Below are positions 34,049 to 43,757 of a stretch of 64,000 bases of DNA, one piece after another. The DNA comes from Flectonema sp. DT1601 (lineage: Eukaryota; Euglenozoa; Diplonemea; Diplonemida; Diplonemidae), in the NCBI GenBank assembly GCA_964019425.1, contig OZ025837.1:491001-555000 (forward strand), read 5' to 3'. Under the pieces are notes generated by a model, which searched no databases, was not told the origin of the DNA, and was given only the letters and a program-made list of their open reading frames with translations. Numbering within the stretch: position 1 is the first letter of the stretch; every line of letters begins with the position of its first letter. Made by a program: the position numbers and the translations under genes.

Positions 34049-34236
34049 CTCTACCTCTCTCTTAATTCTGTTCGTTTCTTTGAAACGAAAATTCATTTGA
34101 ATATTATTCCTTGGTCAGCAACCATCATTGTCGCCCTTTGGGCCTGTTAAAAAAAAAAAAAAAAATAAAAAGAAAGTTTACATCGGGAATAGGGCAGGAG
34201 CCAAAAGCTCCCAGTCCGTTACTTCCCACCTTTTCG
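33794..34236 (-). repeat. Module B, full-length inverted copy
   Basis: Reverse-complement counterpart of 16149-16612, ending at the boundary motif cgttacttcccacc. It joins two E arrays of opposite orientation. Confidence 0.8.
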
Positions 34237-35339
34237 AAATTCTTGTTTATTCTTTTTTTTATTTTTTTTTTTTATATTCTTTTTTATTAATTTTGAAAAA
34301 AAAAAAACAATCAGTTTAGCGTCTTGACCAGGACGGAAAATAGAAAGTAATCGACATAGTCGATCGATAAAAAAAACAATGATAACATTGTTTATTCTTT
34401 TTTTTTATTTTAAATTCTTTTTATTTATTTTTAAAGAAAAAAACGGAAAATAGAAATTAGTCGACAAAGTCGAACGATAAAAAAACAATGATAACATTGT
34501 TTATTCTTTTTTTTTAATTTTTATATATTCTTTTTTATTAATTTCGAAAAAAAAAAAAAAAAACAATCAGTTTAGCGTCTAGACCAGGACGGAAAATAGA
34601 AAGTGATCGACATAGTCGATCGATAAAAAAACAATGATAACATTGTTTATTCTTTTTTTTTATTTTAAATTCTTTTTATTTATTTTTTAAAGAAAAGAAA
34701 CGGAAAATAGAAATTAGTCGACAAAGTCGAACGATAAAAAAACAATGATAACATTGTTTATTCTTTTTTTTTAATTTTTTTATATTCTTTTTTATTAATT
34801 TCGAAAAAAAAAACAATCAGTTTAGCGTCTTGACCAGGACGGAAAATAGAAAGTGATCGACATAGTCGATCGATAAAAAAACAATGATAACATTGTTTAT
34901 TCTTTTTTTTTTATTTTAAATTCTTTTTATTTATTTTTTAAAGAAAAGAAACGGAAAATAGAAATTAGTCGACAAAGTCGAACGATAAAAAAAACAATGA
35001 TAACATTGTTTATTCTTTTTTTTTATTTTAAATTCTTTTTATTTATTTTTTAAAGAAAAGAAACGGAAAATAGAAATTAGTCGACAAAGTCGAACGATAA
35101 AAAAACAATGATAACATTGTTTATTCTTTTTTTTAATTTTAAATTCTTTTTATTTATTTTTTAAAGAAAAAAAAACGGAAAATAGAAATTAGTCGACAAA
35201 GTCGAACGATAAAAAAACAATGATAACATTGTTTATTCTTTTTTTTATTTTAAATTCTTTTTATTTATTTTTTAAAGAAAAAAAAACGGAAAATAGAAAT
35301 TAGTCGACAAAGTCGAACGATAAAAAAAACAATGATAAC
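34237..35339 (-). repeat. Satellite E array 6, direct copy of about 9829-11160
   Basis: E1/E2 alternation with the same rare variant (GTCTAGACCAGGAC) as near 10147. This places it in a direct segmental duplication about 24.4 kb apart. It breaks off mid-unit at caatgataac, joined to C. Confidence 0.85.
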
Positions 35340-37576
35340 GAAGAAAAAAAATGGAAGTCATAATGGTGCTTCCCTCTGGAAGGGTTGTAAGCCATGGTGT
35401 CCAACTAAATTAAAGGACAAGTCTGGGATAATCCCTGCCAGAGGGGCGAGTATTCTACCATGGTTGAAATACTCTGGCAACTGATCTTCAATTTTATGTT
35501 GTTTGTTAGCTGCTGGTGTATCTTGATTATGTGTTGATACTTGCATTTTTTTATTTGTAATCTTCTATTACAATCCTCTTTCTGTTCTGGTCTGTTACTT
35601 CATTTGTCTTGTTTAACTTCAGTTATATCCATTTTACTTTTTATTGTTTCCCATCTACTTTTTATTTTCTATTAGTTCTGGTCAGAAACTCCTGGGCAGC
35701 AAGAAGGAAAGCAGTTTAGTACTTCTGGGTGTTTGGCATCACCCCCCATAGTGAGCAAGTACAACAGGTAGCATTGGTAGTCTGTTGATCCTGAGTGATC
35801 CCAGCTACAGTTTTGTTTTTCTTTCTTTTTTTTAGAAGAAGATCAGGACATCCAAGCACTGCTGGATAGTTGCTGAATGCAGGGCCTGCCTGTGGCATTA
35901 TAATAACAGGCTAAGTCATTTGTAGTTCATAGTTTACCTTTGATTTTATAACTTCACACAGGGTACTATGAACGATGAGAGATCCAGTGGGATCACTCAG
36001 GGTCTAGTAGAGACCACCAATGTTGTGCGTTGATAGGCAAGGTGACCAACCTTGACATTCTTTCTTTTCTCTCCTGTTGTGACAAACACAAAATACACAC
36101 ACAGCTTACAGTGTGTTCTTTGTGTATGTTTTCTTCAGGTGTGAGTAGTTTTTTTGTTCTTGCTCTTTAGGGAGGGCCTTAGCCAAAAGCTAACAGTCCA
36201 AATCTCACCTGGAAATTCAACTCAGTCCTTGTCAGTTTTGGCATCAAACTTGTAATGGTTTAATCATTACAGGTTATTTACTGAAATATTTGTTCTAAAA
36301 GTTGCTAAGTTTTTCTCACTTAGAAATTTTTTATTTTTTTATTTTCAGCTTAATTAGCTACAAATTGTTTCTACTAAGTGTTTCTCACTTAGATTTTTTT
36401 TTTGCTTTTCAGCTCCTTAAAAGCTGCTAAGTGTTTCTGCTAAGTGTTTCTCACTTAGAATTTTATTTTTATGTTCGTTTTCTATCCCTTCTCCTATCCC
36501 TTTTGTTCAAAATAAGCGGGAGGAAATTCTCTCATTCACGCTAAGATGCACTCTGAACTTTGATTTTTTGATCTGAGTGTGAGGGAATGACCTGTTAGTG
36601 CATTGGGCATAAGCTGGGCTGCAGTTTAGATGTCTTAGGTGTTAATAGGGGGTTCCTCTTAGCATTTTTCTTTGTTCCCACCTTATGATTTTCTTGAAGA
36701 AAAAAAATGGAAGTCATAATGGTGCTTCCCTCTGGAAGGGTTGTAAGCCATGGTGTCCAACTAAATTAAAGGACAAGTCTGGGATAATCCCTGCCAGAGG
36801 GGCGAGTATTCTACCATGGTTGAAATACTCTGGCAACTGATCTTCAATTTTATGTTGTTTGTTAGCTGCTGGTGTATCTTGATTATGTGTTGATACTTGC
36901 ATTTTTTTATTTGTAATCTTCTATTACAATCCTCTTTCTGTTCTGGTCTGTTACTTCATTTGTCTTGTTTAACTTCAGTTATATCCATTTTACTTTTTAT
37001 TGTTTCCCATCTACTTTTTATTTTCTATTAGTTCTGGTCAGAAACTCCTGGGCAGCAAGAAGGAAAGCAGTTTAGTACTTCTGGGTGTTTGGCATCACCC
37101 CCCATAGTGAGCAAGTACAACAGGTAGCATTGGTAGTCTGTTGATCCTGAGTGATCCCAGCTACAGTTTTGTTTTTCTTTCTTTTTTTTAGAAGAAGATC
37201 AGGACATCCAAGCACTGCTGGATAGTTGCTGAATGCAGGGCCTGCCTGTGGCATTATAATAACAGGCTAAGTCATTTGTAGTTCATAGTTTACCTTTGAT
37301 TTTATAACTTCACACAGGGTACTATGAACGATGAGAGATCCAGTGGGATCACTCAGGGTCTAGTAGAGACCACCAATGTTGTGCGTTGATAGGCAAGGTG
37401 ACCAACCTTGACATTCTTTCTTTTCTCTCCTGTTGTGACAAACACAAAATACACACACAGCTTACAGTGTGTTCTTTGTGTATGTTTTCTTCAGGTGTGA
37501 GTAGTTTTTTTGTTCTTGCTCTTCAGGGAGGGCCTTAGCCAAAAGCTAACAGTCCAAATCTCACCTGGAAATTCAA
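35340..37576 (-). repeat. Repeat family C, second array, about 1.65 units
   Basis: Period 1,356 (for example 35358 to 36714). It is a third subfamily, with tcttgattatg and a TGTAATG-loop-CATTACA stem that is perfect here but broken (gtaaggg) in the first subfamily. It ends at ggaaattcaac, as does the first array, so the junction point is shared. Confidence 0.9.
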
Positions 37577-38050
37577 CCCCCTTGTTTATTCTTTTTTTTT
37601 ATTTTATTTTTATATTCTTTTTTATTAATTTTGAAAAAAAAAAACAATCAGTTTAGCGTCTTGACCAGGACGGTAAATAGAAAGTAATCGACATAGTCGA
37701 TCGATAAAAAAAACAATGATAACATTGTTTATTCTTTTTTTTTATTTTAAATTCTTTTTATTTATTTTTTAAAGAAAAGAAACGGAAAATAGAAATTAGT
37801 CGACAAAGTCGAACGATAAAAAAACAATGATAACATTGTTTATTCTTTTTTTTTTTTTTTTTTTTTTATTTCTTTTTATTTATTAAAAAAAAAAAAACAA
37901 TCAGTTTAGCGTCTTGACCAGGACGGAAAATAGAAAGTGATCGACATAGTCGATCGATAAAAAAAACAATGATAACATTGTTTATTCTTTTTTTTTTATT
38001 TTAAATTCTTTTTATTTATTTTTTAAAGAAAAAAAAACGGAAAATAGAAA
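37577..38050 (-). repeat. Satellite E array 7
   Basis: Four half-units, similar to about 11160-11400. It is cut within acggaaaatagaaa, where minisatellite D begins. Confidence 0.85.
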
Positions 38051-38843
38051 AATTGCCAGCTCCACAAACAAAGTTTAAAAAATTGCCAGCTCCACAAAGT
38101 TTTCAAAAACTGCCAGCTCCACACGCAAAGTTTCAAAAACTGCCAGCTCCACACGCAAAGTTTAAAAAATAGCCAGCTCCACGCAAAGTTTAAAAAACTG
38201 CCAGCTTCACGCAAAGTTTAAAAAATTGCCAGCTCCACAAAGTTTTCAAAAACTGCCAGCTCCACAAAGTTCAAAAAACTGCCAGCTTCACGCAAAGTTT
38301 AAAAAACTGCCAGCTCCACAAAGTTCAAAAAACTGCCAGCTTCACGCAAAGTTTAAAAAATTGCCAGCTCCACAAAGTTTTAAAAACTGTCAGCTCCACA
38401 CACAAATCTTAAAAACTGCCAGTTCCACAAAGTGTTCAAAAACTGCCAGCTCCACAAAGTTTAAAAAATTGCTAGCTCCACACGCAAAGTTCAAAAAATT
38501 GCCAGCTCCACAAAGTTTAAAAAATAGCCAGCTCCACGCAAAGTTTAAAAAACTGCCAGCTCCACAAAGTTCAAAAACTGCCAACTCCACAAAGTTTTCA
38601 AAAACTGCCAGCTCCACAGAGTTTAAAAATTGCCAGCTCCACAAAGTTTTCAAAAACTGCCAGCTCCACACGCAAAGTTTAAAAAACTGCCAGCTCCACA
38701 AAGTTTTCAAAAAATGCCAGCTCCACAAAGTTTTCAAAAACTGCCAGCTCCACACGCAAAGTTTCAAAAACTGCCAGCTCCACAAAGTTTTCAAAAACTG
38801 CCAGCTCCACAGAGTTTAAAAATTGCCAGCTCCACAAAGTTGG
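38051..38843 (+). repeat. Minisatellite D, block 2
   Basis: About 28 units with the same variant order as parts of blocks 1 and 3. It ends at a module B boundary (ggatttcgataaagtggg). Confidence 0.9.
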
Positions 38844-39033
38844 ATTTCGATAAAGTGGGAAGTAACGGACTGGGAGCTTTTGGCTCCTGCCCTATTCCCG
38901 ATGTAAACTTTCTTTTTATTTTTTATTTTTTTTAACAGGCCCAAAGGGCGACAATGATGGTTGCTGACCAAGGAATAATATTCAAATGAATTTTCGTTTC
39001 AAAGAAACGAACAGAATTAAGAGAGAGGCAGAG

Positions 39034-39065
<32 letters not shown>

Positions 39066-39097
39066 AAAAAAAAATGAAGAGGAAATAATCAAACATG

Positions 39098-39126
<29 letters not shown>
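38844..39126 (+). repeat. Module B, proximal half, split by the 3-kb element
   Basis: Contains GGAGC-TTTTG-GCTCC and the 8-bp-arm hairpin. It ends in an A-tract at 39097-39126. The distal half resumes at 42125. Confidence 0.75.
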
Positions 39127-39129
<3 letters not shown>

Positions 39130-39174
39130 GAAAACCTCTAATTCAACAAAAATAGTTTGCGAAATCGCCAACTC
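39127..39174 (+). repeat. Left terminal inverted repeat of the 3-kb element
   Basis: 48 bases, matching the reverse complement of 42077-42124 except at positions 11 and 19. Confidence 0.85.
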
Positions 39175-39183
39175 CCTACAAAA

Positions 39184-39262
39184 AAAAGTTGTCCACCAGG
39201 ACTCGAACTTGACCCAAAAATTTGGCTTGCGGCGGGTTTTTTGTTTTTTAGCCTACTAAGCT
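39184..39262 (-). pseudogene. tRNA-derived sequence (pseudo-tRNA or SINE head)
   Basis: On the minus strand, AGCTTAGTAGG resembles the Pol III A box and AGTTCGAGTCCT the T-arm/B box, about 45 bases apart. The acceptor strands do not pair and an A-rich insertion sits in the middle, so it is not a working tRNA. Confidence 0.45.
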
Positions 39263-39275
39263 GGGAAGAGTGCAA

Positions 39276-39320
39276 GGGGGGCTTGCGTCCGCCAAATTCT
39301 TGGCGGGACGCAAGCCCCCC
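39276..39320. repeat. 20-bp stem hairpin abutting the C8A2 array
   Basis: Left arm 39276-39295 (GGGGGGCTTGCGTCCGCCAA) pairs with 39300-39320 around a 4-base loop, with one bulged G. The right arm runs straight into the C-rich array. Confidence 0.85.
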
Positions 39321-39496
39321 CCCAACCCCCCCCAACCCCCCCCAACCCCCCCCAACCCCCCCCAACCCCCCCCAACCCCCCCCAACCCCCCCCAACCCCC
39401 CCCAACCCCCCCCAACCCCCCCCAACCCCCCCCAACCCCCCCCAACCCCCCCCAACCCCCCCCAACCCCCCCCAACCCCCCCCAACCCCCCCCAAG
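39315..39496 (-). repeat. (CCCCCCCCAA)x18 tandem array
   Basis: Eighteen near-perfect 10-base units, G8T2 on the minus strand. It resembles a telomeric-type G/T repeat and should form G-quadruplexes, but it lies inside an element with no chromosome end. The Pro-rich and Gly-rich frames across it are artefacts. Confidence 0.9.
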
Positions 39497-39504
39497 GTTT
39501 TTTT

Positions 39505-39852
39505 TTTTTTCAAAGAATTGTTGATTTTAAGCAAGTAATTTGTAGGTGAAACCTACACTCTGCCGTATTACATTATACCCTGGTTTTGGTTTCCCAGGGC
39601 TCACGATTAATTCAAAATTGAATAACTCGATTCCGTACTGCACTGAATGACAACACGGAAAAAGAGATGTGTATGCAGCTAAGTTAGAAACATTTATTAT
39701 AATGTAAAGTATTTACGTCAATCGCAGAGTGTATACCTACACTAACATTACCTTTAGTCACTGTATCTCAGAACTAATGTTAAATTATCGTTATGTTGTT
39801 TATGATACAAAACATTTGTATTTTATGTACAAACTCGAACAGTTAACCCCCC
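39505..39852 (+). repeat. 348-bp direct repeat, copy 1
   Basis: Begins at the T-tract before caaagaattgttg and ends in gttaacccccc. It is matched at 40771-41118, offset 1,266. No coding or RNA family is recognised. Confidence 0.85.
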
Positions 39853-40770
39853 ATCACTCTGTACCCAGGTTGAAGCTTCGCGACAACCCGTTTGTGAGCA
39901 GAGTACAGGTGCAAATATACGCAAGCAAATTTGTGCCCGGCGCAACGCGCCTAGGATGTGTATCCAGTTACTGATTAGTCAACTATGGATACAATACATC
40001 CAAATGTTAGCTCTTGTTATTAATAATTCTTTACATCTCCTTTTATTTTGAGACAGAAACTTGATCATTAAACACCTTTAGTTCTAATCACAATAGTGAC
40101 CATAAAAAGATCAATCCATGACTACTAATCAATACACGGATATTCCGGAGTTACAATGGAATTTCTCTGATCTAACTTTAGGCAGCATTGGTCGTAGCGG
40201 CGTTCTCTTCCCACGTGCATAAAAGAAATTATGTCACGGAAAATGAAATAAAAATAAAGAACAGAATGTAGGATTTCAAAGGACGCATAAAATCAAGTTT
40301 CTTTGTCAGTTACCTGAGTTGGCCCGTAGCCCCTTTGAATTAGGACAACATTTAGAGAAAAATATTATTGTAATTCGTATAATTCAAATAATGTAAATCT
40401 AACTGTCTTACGTCATTTTGTTTTCTTTATCGAAAGAAAGTACATTCCTGTTACATAAACTACAGGTAGAAAATACTGAGGTAACCCTTAACCATGAAGG
40501 TCAATTTTGTGAGAACTCTAACATGTTCGCGTATAGAACATAGAGGGACACGGATGATTGTTTTCTTTTTGAATACATTCCCCACTCTGGACTTTGCCAA
40601 TTAAATGTCTTAACCCAAAACCCGTCGATGCCGTCACCCCAACATTATTTGTTGGATTATGCAACCCCCTCAGATTTTCTAACTGAATTCTGGAAAACGC
40701 TACCATAATTTATTTAAGGTGAGTGCTCCGCTAGTAGTGTGCTACGAACTAGCAATTTTTGCTAACATAT
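39853..40770. other. Unassigned spacer between the 348-bp repeats
   Basis: 918 bases with higher GC near 39880-39960. It holds small hairpins such as ATGTTC-loop-GAACAT near 40523. No gene, rRNA or tRNA is recognised, and frames are short. Confidence 0.5.
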
Positions 40771-41118
40771 TTTTTTCAAAGAATTGTTGATTTTAAGCAA
40801 GTAATTTGTAGGTGAAACCTACACTCTGCCGTATTACATTATACCCTGGTTTTGGTTTCCCAGGGCTCACGATTAATTCAAAATTGAATAACTCGATTCC
40901 GTACTGCACTGAATGACAACACGGAAAAAGAGATGTGTATGCAGCTAAGTTAGAAACATTTATTATAATGTAAAGTATTTACGTCAATCGCAGAGTGTAT
41001 ACCTACACTAACATTACCTTTAGTCACTGTATCTCAGAACTAATGTTAAATTATCGTTATGTTGTTTATGATACAAAACATTTGTATTTTATGTACAAAC
41101 TCGAACAGTTAACCCCCC
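40771..41118 (+). repeat. 348-bp direct repeat, copy 2
   Basis: Same sequence as 39505-39852. It runs into C7-AA-G8 (41113-41129), a back-to-back pair of C8A2-like units. Confidence 0.85.
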
Positions 41119-41188
41119 CAAGGGGGGGGAACCCCTAATAAAAGCCCGCCTGTCCCGTACAAAGTCCAACCTGAAAAAACAAATTTGC

Positions 41189-41193
41189 AACTG

Positions 41194-41225
<32 letters not shown>

Positions 41226-41593
41226 TTCTAATTAAAGACGCGCATGAATGGACTAATGAGATTCCTTCTGTCCCTACCTACTATCTGGCGAACAGCAGTC
41301 AAGGGAACGGACTTGAAACTGTCAGCGGGGAAAGAAGACCCTGTTGAGTTTGACTCTAGTCTGACTTTGTGCAGTGACATAGGGGGTGTAGTTATAGGTG
41401 GGAGGTTTACCAACAATGAAATACCACTACTCTTATCGTCGCTTTACTTATCCAATGATGGGGGAACGGCAGCTGCCTCTTCGGAGGTTAGGGTCCTTTC
41501 GGACTCGTGGCTTTTCCGATTCCGGCGACAAACGGGCTTCGGCTCGACCCCTCGTTTGGAGACACCAGTCATGTTGGGAGTTTGGCTGGGAGG
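41189..41593 (+). rRNA. 28S (LSU) rRNA fragment, 3' half, partial
   Basis: Clear match to the eukaryotic LSU core. It contains atgactctcttaaggtagcc, aaatgcctcgtc, gacgcgcatgaatgga, gtccctacctactatc, gcggggaaagaagaccctg, ttgagtttgactctagtctg, tgaaataccactactct and gggagtttggctggg, in the right order. This is the conserved block that also holds the R2 LINE target (TTAA/GG at 41203-41208). Sequence to either side is not rRNA, so it is about 405 bases of a gene several kilobases long. Differences from other eukaryotes include paired changes: GTCAT...GTGAC of typical LSU is GTCTT...AAGAC here. Its presence within a repeat-bounded element argues for a relocated fragment rather than an rDNA unit. 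Confidence 0.85.
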
Positions 41594-41940
41594 AGGGCCA
41601 CATGACGAAGGCTTCTGAGTCACGAACCTAAATCGATGATGAGGATCGTTAAGCCACATTTCTAAAGGCTTTTACTAACGTGAGAATTTCTGTTGTCGAT
41701 GGTTCGAATATGCCTGACAAAAATTACCTAATTTGGAACTTGAAGTCTGGTGAATTTTGGTTGGAGGTCTTAGTCTCACTGGTGAACTGCACAGTAACAT
41801 TTTAAAGTGATCGATCACACGGGAGGGGTCTTGGTGATTTATTGCAACGGGAATATGTCTCAACTCGACCAGTAGGTGATCAATCCGCCCTTTGACTATG
41901 TTTTGGTCACATTTTCCGTCATTACGAAAAAGAGAAAAAA
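41594..41940. other. Unassigned sequence right of the rRNA fragment
   Basis: 347 bases without a recognised gene. It might include rapidly evolving LSU sequence, but I cannot align it. Confidence 0.4.
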
Positions 41941-42015
41941 GGATGTCACGGGGTTCGAACCCGAGACCTCCGGGTCATGATTCGGCGGTCATAACCAGTA
42001 GACCACCGGAGCTCA
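41941..42015 (-). pseudogene. tRNA-derived sequence (pseudo-tRNA or SINE head)
   Basis: On the minus strand, TGGTCTACTGG fits the A box, with a GGTC/GACC D-stem, and GGTTCGAACCC is a perfect B box with a T-stem of 4-5 pairs. The possible anticodon-loop sequence ATCATGA lacks a good 5-bp stem. The acceptor halves (GAGCTCC and GACATCC) do not pair. Confidence 0.5.
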
Positions 42016-42076
42016 GAAAATTCTGAAAATTTTCCCGTCATGTTGGGTTGTTTCGAGCGGTTAAAATTTTTGTGAT

Positions 42077-42124
42077 GAGTTGGCGATTTCGCAAACTATT
42101 TTTGTGGAATTAGGGGTTTTCCCA
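42077..42124 (-). repeat. Right terminal inverted repeat of the 3-kb element
   Basis: Reverse complement of 39127-39174 with 46 of 48 identities. Confidence 0.85.
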
Positions 42125-42256
42125 AAAAAAATATATATAAATAAAAAACGTTGTATGAAAAAGGAAAAAAAGAAAAAAAAAAAAAAGACCAGAAAAGGAA
42201 AGAGAAAATGAAAAGGTATAATATTATTGTGGGGATATGAGGGATAGCAGGGAGAT

Positions 42257-42288
<32 letters not shown>

Positions 42289-42306
42289 CTTATTTATTAT
42301 TTAAAA
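42125..42306 (+). repeat. Module B, distal half, after the 3-kb element
   Basis: Resumes with atatatataaataaaaaacg, continues through ggtataatattattgtgg and the poly(T), and passes into satellite E as in the full-length copies. Confidence 0.75.
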
Positions 42307-43724
42307 AAAGGAAACAATCAGTTTAGCGTCTCGATCAGGACGGAAAATAGAAATTAATCGACATAGTTGATCGATAGAAAAAAAACAATGATAACATTGT
42401 TTATTCTTTTTTTTTTTTTTTTTTTTTTTTAAAATCCCTTTAATTATTTTAAAGAAAAAACAATCAGTTTAGCGTCTTGACCAGGACGGAAAATAGTAAG
42501 TAATCGACATAGTCGATCGATAAAAAAAAAACAATGATAACATTGTTTATTCCTTTTTTTTTTTTTTTTTAATCTTTTTATTTATTTTTAAAGAAAAAAC
42601 AATCAGTTTAGCGTCCTGACCAGGACGGAAAATAGAAAGTAATCGACATAGTCGATCGATAAAAAAAACAATGATAATATTGTTTATTCTTTTTTTTTAT
42701 TTTAAATTCTTTTTATTTATTTTTTAAAGAAAAAAAACGGAAAATAGAAATTAGTCGACAAAGTCGAACGATAAAAAAAAACAATGATAACATTGTTTAT
42801 TCTTTTTTTTGTATTTTTTTTATATTCTTTTTTATTAATTTTGAAAAAAAAACAATCAGTTTAGCGTCTTGACCAGGACGGAAAATAGAAAGTAATCGAC
42901 ATAGTCGATCGATAAAAAAACAATGATAACATTGTTTATTCTTTTTTTTTTTTTTTTTTTTTAAATTCTTTTTATTTATTTTTTAAGAAAAAAAAACGGA
43001 AAATAGAAATTAGTCAACAAAGTCGAACGATAAAAAAAAACAATGATAACATTGTTTATTCTTTTTTTTTTAATTTTTTTTTTTTTAATATTTTTTTTAT
43101 TTTGAAAAAAAAACAATCAGTTTAGCGTCTTGACCAGGACGGAAAATAGAAAGTAATCGACATAGTCGATCGATAAAAAAAACAATGATAACATTGTTTA
43201 TTCTTTTTTTTGTATTTTTTTATATTCTTTTTTATTAATTTTGAAAAAAAAACAATCAGTTTAGCGTCTTGACCAGGACGGAAAATAGAAAGTGATCGAC
43301 ATAGTCGATCGATAAAAAAACAATGATAACATTGTCTATTCTTTTTTTTTTATTTTTTTTATTTTAAATTCTTTTTATTTATTTTTTAAAGAAAAAAAAA
43401 CGGAAAATAGAAATTAGTCAACAAAGTCGAACTATAAAAAAAAACAATGATAACATTGTTTATTCTTTTTTTTTTATTTTTTTTTTTTAATATTTTTTTA
43501 TTTTGAAAAAAAAAAAAAAAACAATCAGTTTAGCGTCTTGACCAGGACGGAAAATAGAAAGTAATCGACATAGTCGATCGATAAAAAAAACAATGATAAC
43601 ATTGTTTATTCTTTTTTTTTATTTTAAATTCTTTTTATTTATTTTTTAAAGAAAAAAACGGAAAATAGAAATTAGTCGACAAAGTCGAACGATAAAAAAA
43701 AAAAACATTGATAACATTGTTTAT

Positions 43725-43757
<33 letters not shown>

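Larger units (their letters stand above)
39127..42124. mobile_element. 3.0-kb element with 48-bp terminal inverted repeats
   Basis: Bounded by inverted repeats 39127-39174 and 42077-42124 that differ at only 2 of 48 positions (tgggaaaacc to gccaactc). It is inserted in the A/T tract of a module B copy. Inside, from the left: a tRNA-like sequence, a 20-bp hairpin, a C8A2 tandem array, two direct copies of a 348-bp sequence about 920 bases apart, a 28S rRNA fragment, 340 bases of unassigned sequence, and a second tRNA-like sequence. No transposase or other protein is recognised, so it would be non-autonomous. Target duplication cannot be scored in the A-tract. Confidence 0.65.

Noticed and set aside
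39315-39496. C8A2 array as a chromosome end
   Set aside because: Unique and repeated sequence continues for kilobases on both sides, inside an element with inverted ends.
39157-39549. Pro/Gln/Thr/Asn-rich and Gly/Trp-rich open frames on both strands
   Set aside because: They are translations of the C8A2 tandem array, open in every phase.
39505-41118. 348-bp direct repeats as long terminal repeats of a small retroelement
   Set aside because: No primer-binding site, polypurine tract or coding remains were seen between them, and the ends do not show the usual TG/CA.
41941-42015. Functional tRNA gene
   Set aside because: The A and B boxes are good, but the acceptor strands and anticodon stem do not pair.
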